From an uncultured bacterium (lineage in GTDB: Bacteria; Planctomycetota; UBA1135; GCA-002686595): a DNA stretch of 38,006 nucleotides. Shown here in pieces: positions 32,559-38,006 of this stretch. Positions within the stretch are counted from its first letter, which is position 1. Every line of letters begins with the position of its first letter. The notes under the pieces are model-generated. The model was not told the DNA's origin. It saw only the letters and a list, made by a program, of their open reading frames with translations, and made no database searches. The stretch covers positions 1 through 38,006 of the forward strand of contig CALEMP010000240.1 of the NCBI GenBank assembly GCA_937910685.1, written 5' to 3'. Position numbers and translations under genes: made by a program.

Positions 32559-34058
32559 ATGCAATTCACTTCTCTAACTCAATCCAAAACCTGGGCGCTG
32601 GCCCTCACCGTCCTCGCCCTAACCACCGCTTGCAGCGATGGGCCAGAGCGTCCTAACGTCCTCTTGATCACCCTGGACACCACTCGCCCGGATCACATGA
32701 GTGTCTACGGAGGGGATGCAAAGGTGCCTGCCCTTGAGCGCATCGTTGCGGAAGGTGTGCGCTTCGATCGCTGCGTTTCAACGGCGGGCATCACCCCCAT
32801 GTCCCACGCCTCGATCCTTTCGGGCCTGAACAACTACAACCATGGCCTAAGGGTTTTCCACTCGGACAGGGCTGGCTTCCGCTTGCCTGACGAGATCACC
32901 ACCCTACCCGAGCAGCTGAAAGCCAACGGCTACCAAACTGCTGCCACGGTAAGCTCCTACCCGGTCAGCGAGTTCTATCGCTTGAACCAGGGCTTCGACA
33001 TGTTCAGCACTGGCGGTGTGACCAGCGGAGAGCTAGACCTCAGCCACCAGCAGAAGCACGATACCAGCTTCGATCAGGGGGGTATCACAAGCACGCAAAG
33101 GCGTGGGGATCTGACCGTCGACGAAGCCCTCGGCTGGCTTGACGAGGCCGCTGGCGAACCATGGATGTTGTGGGTGCACATGTTCGATGTGCACGACACC
33201 AGCGTGGTGCCCCCACAGGCTTTCAGCGCCAAGCGCGGAGTTCAGTACCCGCCCGAAGGGACCCGTATCAAAGGTGACATGGGACATGTTTGGCGTGACC
33301 GCATGTACGATCCAGAACTCGAATGGATGGACTTGCAAATCCAGCGCATCATCGATCAGCTCGAAGCCCAAGGGGAATGGGACAACACCATCGTGGTGGT
33401 CACCGCCGACCATGGCCAAGGCTTGCTCGATGGCCTTGAACGCCACGGCTGGGGCAAGCACCGGCTCTTGTATGACTGGTCCATCCAAGTCCCCCTCCTG
33501 ATCCGCGCCCCAGGTATGCCCGCCGGCAAGCAAGTGAGCGAGCAGGTACGCACCATCGATGTGGTGCCCACGGTGCTTGAGCTCCTCGACCTGGGCAGCA
33601 GTTCCGATTTGGACGGCAGCAGCCTGAGCGGGCTCTGGAATGGAAAGAGCGAGGCCCAAGCACGCATCGCTTACGCGGATGCCCTAAACCTACTGGACGA
33701 CCACAGCCCCAAGGAACGCAACCTCCCCCCTAACCAGTACGACAACCTTTTTGCTGCTTGTGACAAGGACTGGAAGTACGTCTGGCATCAAACCAAGCCC
33801 GAGCACTCCGAGCTTTACCACTTGGCCACCGACCCAGGTGAAACCGAGAACCTCTACGCCGAAGACCATCCCGAGGCCCAGCGGTTGCACGCTTGGCTCG
33901 CAGAGCGCAAGCCGGAACGGGTCCAGGCCCCAGGCGCGAGCGGGGACGGGCCGAGCGCTTCTGCCCTCGGGGCCTTGGGCTATGGTGGAGGCGACGAGGA
34001 TGGAGAGGACGTTCAGGAGAACGAGCCGGACTCCACCACCCCCAAGGACAAGCAATAG
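32559..34058 (+). CDS. Sulfatase-family lipoprotein with a non-canonical active-site loop
   Basis: Alkaline-phosphatase-superfamily hydrolase of 499 residues, probably a lipoprotein (LTTAC lipobox, Cys25). Metal-binding VLLITLDTTRPDHMSVYGG is the family start, VVTADHGQGLLDGLERHGWGKH holds the later metal and His/Lys ligands, and DVVPTVLELL ends the core. The catalytic loop, normally C/S-x-P-S-R, reads T79-P-M-S-H here, so no formylglycine Cys or Ser is available. This is a known variant in many bacterial sulfatase-like proteins, and Thr could act as nucleophile as in phosphoesterases. A Cys is nearby (RFDRCVSTAG) but out of register. The C-terminus is acidic and disordered. The start at 32559 excludes a longer in-frame ATG at 32502. 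Confidence 0.82.
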   Translation: MQFTSLTQSKTWALALTVLALTTACSDGPERPNVLLITLDTTRPDHMSVYGGDAKVPALERIVAEGVRFDRCVSTAGITPMSHASILSGLNNYNHGLRVFHSDRAGFRLPDEITTLPEQLKANGYQTAATVSSYPVSEFYRLNQGFDMFSTGGVTSGELDLSHQQKHDTSFDQGGITSTQRRGDLTVDEALGWLDEAAGEPWMLWVHMFDVHDTSVVPPQAFSAKRGVQYPPEGTRIKGDMGHVWRDRMYDPELEWMDLQIQRIIDQLEAQGEWDNTIVVVTADHGQGLLDGLERHGWGKHRLLYDWSIQVPLLIRAPGMPAGKQVSEQVRTIDVVPTVLELLDLGSSSDLDGSSLSGLWNGKSEAQARIAYADALNLLDDHSPKERNLPPNQYDNLFAACDKDWKYVWHQTKPEHSELYHLATDPGETENLYAEDHPEAQRLHAWLAERKPERVQAPGASGDGPSASALGALGYGGGDEDGEDVQENEPDSTTPKDKQ

Positions 34059-34068
34059 GGTCAGCCCC

Positions 34069-35271
34069 ATGACCATCATGCGCACGCCCCTGGGCAAGAC
34101 CCTTCTGGCCAGTCTTTTGGGCTGCCTCCTTGGGGCCTGCAACCAAGAAGCCACCCCCCACGAACCCGCGGGAGGCGGGCACGCCACAACCAACGCCACC
34201 CACGGTCTCGGTCAGAATGGTCGCGGGCTCCTGATCCTCAACCCCGAGCAATCGAGCCGCCCCTACTACCATCGCCTGGGAGTCATCAGCTACGGGCAAC
34301 GGCGCGAGCACACCTTCACTTTTCAAAATCACGACCCCAAGCCGGTCACGATTCAAGCCATTCAGCCCGCGTGCGCCTGCGTGCGCCCCCTTTCCTTTGG
34401 GGTGACTTCCCCCACCGCAATTCAAGGTGTCCTCTCCCGGCACAATTCCATCCTGACGATTCCCCCGGGGGCCACTGCGGATTTGGTCCTGCGCATCGAC
34501 ACGGACCTGGTGGCCACCGCCCAGCAGAATCGAGACAAGCTGGTGACCGTTCGGATGCGCTGCACTTCCGAGGCCACCCCATTCCTGATGCTCGAAGTCT
34601 CCTTCAAGGTAGACCGCCTGTTTTCCATGGGGCGCGACACCATCGAGCTGGGCGACATCCCCATGAACGGGGGCGGCGGGAGCGAGGTCAACATTCTGAC
34701 CGGCATCCCTGGGTCCCCGGCCCAAGTGCTGGCTATTCTTTCCGCGCCAGATAAGGTCCAAGCAAAACTTGAAGCAATTCATAACCTCGGCGAATTGCAC
34801 TGGCAGCTCACAGCCGAATTAGACCCACCCCTTGAGTTGGGACCAGTGCAAGGGGAGATCGTGCTCAGCACCACAGACTCGGAGGGCCTCGGAGAAGAGG
34901 GGCGCCTGATGATCCCCTTCCGTGGCAGCGTGGTCACGGATGTGATCTTGAGCCCCGCCACCCTGAGCTTTTCCTTGGTTCCACTGGGCAAAGAACAGCG
35001 GCTGGAAGCGGTGCTGCGTTCCCTCTTGCCAGGCCAACGACTCCGGGTGCATAGCCCGATACTGACCGGGCCCAGCGCTGAGCACATGCGCTGCGACCTT
35101 GAGGCCATCGGTGCCGATGACGATGGCAACAGCCCCTATTGGAAAGTTGGGCTTGTGATCCTGAGCTCACATCCGGCGGGACGCATCGAAGCCAACCTCA
35201 CGGTGCAAACCGACGACCCCAACTACCCGACCTTTACCCGCGGGCTAACTGGGCTCGTGCGGGGACGCTGA
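34069..35271 (+). CDS. DUF1573-like lipoprotein
   Basis: Lipoprotein of 400 residues. The ATG at 34069 (or 34078) gives a signal ending in the lipobox LGAC. Residues about 65-165 contain EHTFTFQNHDPKPVTIQAI and PACACVRPLSF, the DUF1573 pattern (FxxxNxxxxPxxIxxIxxxCxCxxP), with immunoglobulin-like strands. The rest is two to three further beta-rich sections with no named match (for example SATLSFSLVP-like and LTVQTDDPNYPTF). DUF1573 proteins are common in Bacteroidetes and planctomycetes and are thought to act at the cell surface. It is 10 nt after the sulfatase gene and convergent with tyrS, whose stop is 48 nt away. Confidence 0.78.
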   Translation: MTIMRTPLGKTLLASLLGCLLGACNQEATPHEPAGGGHATTNATHGLGQNGRGLLILNPEQSSRPYYHRLGVISYGQRREHTFTFQNHDPKPVTIQAIQPACACVRPLSFGVTSPTAIQGVLSRHNSILTIPPGATADLVLRIDTDLVATAQQNRDKLVTVRMRCTSEATPFLMLEVSFKVDRLFSMGRDTIELGDIPMNGGGGSEVNILTGIPGSPAQVLAILSAPDKVQAKLEAIHNLGELHWQLTAELDPPLELGPVQGEIVLSTTDSEGLGEEGRLMIPFRGSVVTDVILSPATLSFSLVPLGKEQRLEAVLRSLLPGQRLRVHSPILTGPSAEHMRCDLEAIGADDDGNSPYWKVGLVILSSHPAGRIEANLTVQTDDPNYPTFTRGLTGLVRGR

Positions 35272-35319
35272 GGGTGAGCCCCCAGAAACCGGTCCATCAG
35301 CAACTGGCCCTTTGGATTC

Positions 35320-36546
35320 CTACCCCTGGGCGGGCAAGAGGTGCATGACCCGCTTCTTCCCGACTTGCACCAGGACCCGCTCCTTGGGTTCGCTCATTTC
35401 GCAGCGCGGATCGGTGTTTACCTCTCCATTCCAACGCACGCCCCCCTGCTCAATGGCCCGGCGGGCCTCACTGGTGGATTGAACCAGGCCCATGTCCTTG
35501 AGCAGATTGGCCAGGGCCCGGGTACTGCCTAGGGCTGAATCCCAACGGACCTCTGGAATGTCTGCGGGCAGCTGCTTGTCCCGCACCTCGCGATTGAAAG
35601 CATCAGCGGCCTCTGCGGCGGCTTCTTCACCATGGAAGAAGCCTGCAACCTCCAAGGCCAAGCGCGCCTTCGCAGTGCGTGGATGCCCCTTGAGTAACTC
35701 GGCGATCTCGGGCTCTCCCAAGCGTGTCAACTGCAAGAACCAGACGCCCATGGCTTCGTCGTCAAGACGCATCAAGCCAAAGGTCATCTCGCGCGCACTA
35801 TCGGTCAAGCCCACGGAGTTCCCATAGGACTTGCTCATCTTGCGGCCGTCGAGGCCATTGACCAGGGGTGTGGTCACCATCACTTGGGGCCGCTGGGACT
35901 CTTGCTCTTGGAGGCGGCGCCCCACCAAGAGATTGAACAATTGATCCGTGCCCCCAAGCTCCACGTCCGCACGTACCTCCACGGAATCCCAACCCTGCAT
36001 CAGTGGGTAAAGAAACTCATTGATGCCCACCGGTTCGCCGGCGGACAGGCGCTTCTGAAAGGTATCGCGCTCGACCATTTGAGCCACGGTCATGCGCGTG
36101 GTGAGTTGAAGTATGCCTTCGAATCCCATCTGATCAAACCAACCCGCATTGCGCACAATTTCCGTGCGCTCTAGATCCAGCACCAAAGCCGCCTGGGCCG
36201 TATAGGTTTCCAGGTTGGCTGCCACCTGCTCGCGGGTCAGCACCGGGCGCAACTTCGACCGTCCGCTAGGGTCCCCGACCATGGCGGTCGCGTCCCCGAC
36301 AATCAGCACGATCTGGTGCCCGAGACGCTGTAGGTCGCGCAGCTTGAAGAGTGGAATTGCGTGCCCTAGGTGCAGATCCGGAGAGCTCGGATCCATGCCA
36401 AATTTAATCCGCATGGGCTCGTCTTCGGCCAAGGCCCGGACCACCCGTTTTTCCAGTTCGCGCTCCTCAATCACCTCCACTGCGCCGCGCTGGAAAGCGG
36501 CCATATGTTCCTCGAGGGTGCCCTGAAGTCGTTTGCTGTTTGCCAT
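35320..36546 (-). CDS. tyrS: Tyrosyl-tRNA synthetase
   Basis: Class I aminoacyl-tRNA synthetase of 408 residues charging tRNA-Tyr. The HIGH signature is H59-L-G-H62 (PDLHLGHAIPL), and KMSKS is intact at 236-240 (GRKMSKSYGN). The C-terminal S4-like RNA-binding domain (LVQSTSEARRAIEQGGVRWNG) is present. The KMSKS form and length fit the TyrZ-like branch rather than the E. coli form with KFGKT. The start ATG at 36546 follows the lipoprotein gene by 18 nt on the same strand. No T-box leader was seen upstream. Confidence 0.95.
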   Translation of the reverse strand: MANSKRLQGTLEEHMAAFQRGAVEVIEERELEKRVVRALAEDEPMRIKFGMDPSSPDLHLGHAIPLFKLRDLQRLGHQIVLIVGDATAMVGDPSGRSKLRPVLTREQVAANLETYTAQAALVLDLERTEIVRNAGWFDQMGFEGILQLTTRMTVAQMVERDTFQKRLSAGEPVGINEFLYPLMQGWDSVEVRADVELGGTDQLFNLLVGRRLQEQESQRPQVMVTTPLVNGLDGRKMSKSYGNSVGLTDSAREMTFGLMRLDDEAMGVWFLQLTRLGEPEIAELLKGHPRTAKARLALEVAGFFHGEEAAAEAADAFNREVRDKQLPADIPEVRWDSALGSTRALANLLKDMGLVQSTSEARRAIEQGGVRWNGEVNTDPRCEMSEPKERVLVQVGKKRVMHLLPAQG

Positions 36547-36564
36547 GGTGTCCTACTTGTTGCA

Positions 36565-37656
36565 TTACGAGCCCGGCAAGTCCAGTCCCGAGGGGTCTAG
36601 AGCCCCAGAGTTCTTCAAAATTTGTTGCCGAGCCCAAAGGCGCCACTCCCTGGGATCGGATCCCGGATAGCTCCCCTGGGTGACCCAACGCAGGGCTGGG
36701 GCAATCCGCACGCTGATTTCCAGGTCCGTGGCACGCCCGATCAAGGCGGTAATCTGATCACTAGCCTCCCTGTAATCGGAAGGGCTCAAGCGCACAAGGC
36801 GCTCCATCAGCCCATGTATGCCAATTCCCTGGTCGAGCACCGCAGGAACCAGATCCTGGAGCGGGAGGGCCCCGTTGGGTAGAAAGGCCGCGAGCTCCAC
36901 GTGCATGGCCGGAGAGGTTTCCAACCCCCCGGCCGAGAACAGGTCGACCCCATCCCTCACCTCCGCAAGGAGTAGCCGCAGGTGAACCTCCAGCCTGCCG
37001 GCCAGTGCCTCGGAGGACATGCCCAGGGGCCAAAACCCCATGGAGATTTCCGTTGGTTGGTCTCGGACGACAGACCATTTGGGCGCTTCCTCAAGGGCCA
37101 CCTGCTTGCTGACCCGAGCTAGCTTTCCGCTGGGCTCCACGAAAACCCGCTCCATGGTCAATTGCCCCGCGCCGGAGGTAAACACCAATTCCCGAGGCCA
37201 ACGGCTTTCAAGGACCAACACTAACTCAAGCTCCGGCCGGTTGTCCTCGCGCCGAAACTGCAGAACAAAATCACAGGCAGCCACGCGGGTACGACCCTCC
37301 AATACGGAAGCCGCGCCCTCCACAAAAGCTTGGGCCCCCGCCAAGTCCCCCATGCCACGGGACGCATCCTGCAGGAGCTGAGCCCGCAGGCGACGAACCA
37401 TATACCACGCAACACTGTCAGGTTCACTTTCAAGTGCCGCGCTAAGGGCCTCGAGTCTGCCCTGGTAGCGCGGGGGAACTGGCCCCGCCGACAATGGCCC
37501 CGACGACAATGGCCCCTGGAAAATCGGATCCGGGCCCGGAGCCCCACATGCAGCAAAGCCCAGCAGCAGGAGCGCCAGCACCCAAGCGCCAGAACCCCTT
37601 GGGCTCCGGTTGAATGGGACGGAGGTCCCTAATAGGCGCTGGAACGGAACGAACAT
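36565..37656 (-). CDS. Putative lipoprotein of unknown function
   Basis: Hypothetical lipoprotein of 363 residues (or 372 from an ATG at 37683). The inner start gives a signal with charged NRSPRGSG, core AWVLALLLLG and a lipobox-like FAAC, after which the chain is anchored. The mature part is mixed helix and strand with no recognised domain; WPRELVFTSGAGQLTMERV and LEVHLRLLLAEVRDGVDL are its clearest patterns. A short Pro/Gly-rich linker (GPLSSGPLSAGPVPP) follows the lipid site. It sits between a strong terminator upstream and tyrS downstream (18 nt gap), so it may be co-transcribed with the synthetase. The outer start would place the gene almost inside the terminator, which favours 37656. 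Confidence 0.6.
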   Translation of the reverse strand: MFVPFQRLLGTSVPFNRSPRGSGAWVLALLLLGFAACGAPGPDPIFQGPLSSGPLSAGPVPPRYQGRLEALSAALESEPDSVAWYMVRRLRAQLLQDASRGMGDLAGAQAFVEGAASVLEGRTRVAACDFVLQFRREDNRPELELVLVLESRWPRELVFTSGAGQLTMERVFVEPSGKLARVSKQVALEEAPKWSVVRDQPTEISMGFWPLGMSSEALAGRLEVHLRLLLAEVRDGVDLFSAGGLETSPAMHVELAAFLPNGALPLQDLVPAVLDQGIGIHGLMERLVRLSPSDYREASDQITALIGRATDLEISVRIAPALRWVTQGSYPGSDPREWRLWARQQILKNSGALDPSGLDLPGS

Positions 37657-37685
37657 CTGGATGATTGGGTGTGCCTGAAACAAGG

Positions 37686-37720
37686 AAAAGGGACGACCGC
37701 CCGGAACGGGCCGTCGTCCC
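37686..37720 (-). terminator. Rho-independent terminator after the repeat-tailed gene
   Basis: On the minus strand, GGGACGAC (37720-37713) pairs with GTCGTCCC (37697-37690), with an inner five-pair stem around the TTC loop and one mismatch between the two stems. TTTTCC follows (37689-37684). It lies about 80 nt downstream of the truncated gene's stop and ends that transcript just before the lipoprotein gene. Confidence 0.85.
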
Positions 37721-37750
37721 CACTGGACTGCCCTCGAGGGAGGGCTAGCT

Positions 37751-37783
37751 CATCCTGCGCCGGCGGTCACCGGGCGCAGGATG
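37751..37783 (-). other. 11-bp perfect inverted repeat in the 3' untranslated region
   Basis: CATCCTGCGCC (37751-37761) and GGCGCAGGATG (37773-37783) are perfect complements with an 11-base loop that itself can pair (CGG/CCG). It is 14 nt downstream of the repeat-tailed gene's stop. No T-run is present; a role in RNA stability is possible. Confidence 0.6.
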
Positions 37784-37797
37784 CGGGCAGGAGAGGC

Positions 37798-38006
37798 TCA
37801 GCCCTCTTCCTTTCCTTCTTCCTTGGTCTCCTCAGCAGCGGGGGCCTCAGCTTCAGCAGCGGGAGCCTCAGCTTCTGCAGCGGGAGCCTCAGCTTCTGCA
37901 GCGGGAGCCTCAGCTTCTGCAGCGGGAGCTTCAGCTTCAGCAGCGGGAGCCTCAGCTTCAGCAGCGGGAGCCTCAGCTTCAGCAGCGGGAGCCTCAGCTT
38001 CAGCAG
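37798..38006 (-). CDS. C-terminus of an Ala/Glu/Pro-repeat-tailed protein (partial)
   Basis: Partial gene, cut by the window edge; the stop is TGA at 37798-37800. The visible 68 residues are low-complexity tail: eight units of seven residues (AAEAEAP with small changes) and then EETKEEGKEEG at the C-terminus. Tails of this kind are added to ribosomal proteins and other abundant cytosolic proteins in many bacteria, and a translation gene would fit next to tyrS. The body of the protein is outside the window, so no identity can be given. Two downstream hairpins end the transcript. Confidence 0.75.
   Translation of the reverse strand, partial: AEAEAPAAEAEAPAAEAEAPAAEAEAPAAEAEAPAAEAEAPAAEAEAPAAEAEAPAAEETKEEGKEEG
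37834..38006. repeat. 21-bp tandem repeat encoding an AAEAEAP tail
   Basis: Eight 21-bp units (37834-38001) plus five bases, open at the window edge. Units differ by a few bases: the first has GGGGGCC, three begin TGC rather than AGC, and one has TTC for CTC. The minus-strand reading is in-frame, so copy-number change would lengthen or shorten the protein by seven residues. Confidence 0.9.

Noticed and set aside
33730..34800. 356-codon minus-strand frame opposite the sulfatase end and the DUF1573 gene
   Set aside because: It spans a junction of two real plus-strand genes with lipobox and domain evidence, so it is a shadow.
1..38006. CRISPR arrays, transposases, integrases and prophage genes
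   Set aside because: None seen: the only repeats are short tandem arrays without spacers, and no mobile-element motif was found.

Overview
The window looks like a chromosomal segment of a GC-rich planctomycete. The lineage is inferred from gene content: a DUF1111 di-haem oxidoreductase ending in a planctomycete-type dockerin-like EF-hand tail, a cohesin-like secreted protein, a seven-bladed VCBS/FG-GAP propeller, a non-canonical sulfatase lipoprotein, DUF1573, MORN-variant repeats, and a C-terminal NYC...WYRD domain on secreted proteins. Shine-Dalgarno sequences are mostly weak or absent. Several genes start at GTG, or at TTG in one small ORF, and many neighbours overlap by 1 or 4 nt, so translational coupling is probably common. 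I see no rRNA, tRNA, CRISPR array, insertion sequence or prophage.

Layout. 1-3553 (+): a four-gene oxyanion importer (PhnD-like lipoprotein, PhnC-like ATPase, two PhnE-like permeases), every junction a 4-nt overlap. 3572-7397 (+): two ATPase/permease pairs of the ABC-2 export type. 7573-7998 (+): a small secreted basic protein ending in an 8-bp tandem repeat. 8042-10584 (-): a PLP aminotransferase, a BNR/Asp-box protein and a degenerate MoaD-like ORF. 10709-13360 (+): an unrecognised 883-residue exported protein. 13755-18300 (+): secreted di-haem protein with dockerin-like tail, cohesin-like protein and VCBS propeller, closed by a strong terminator. 18420-20993 (+): DMT transporter, sulfotransferase-like P-loop protein and class IV aminotransferase. 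20986-22920 (-): HtpG, whose 3' end overlaps the aminotransferase by 8 nt. 23083-24441 (+): matrixin-like metalloprotease behind a near-consensus promoter. 24459-28075 (-): DUF72 protein, methyltransferase, MORN-repeat protein and an exported protein. 28342-28953 (+): a receiver-Fis regulator lacking its phosphoacceptor Asp, followed by tandem hairpins. 29135-35271 (+): an envelope cluster (thioredoxin-like protein, GT-C glycosyltransferase, anchored protein, sulfatase lipoprotein, DUF1573 lipoprotein). 35320-38006 (-): tyrS behind a lipoprotein gene, then a terminator and the repeat-encoded C-terminus of a gene running off the window.

The best candidates for something new are the adjacent dockerin-like and cohesin-like secreted proteins, the C-terminal domain shared by up to three secreted proteins here, the phosphorylation-dead receiver-Fis regulator, and the P-loop protein paired with a class IV aminotransferase.
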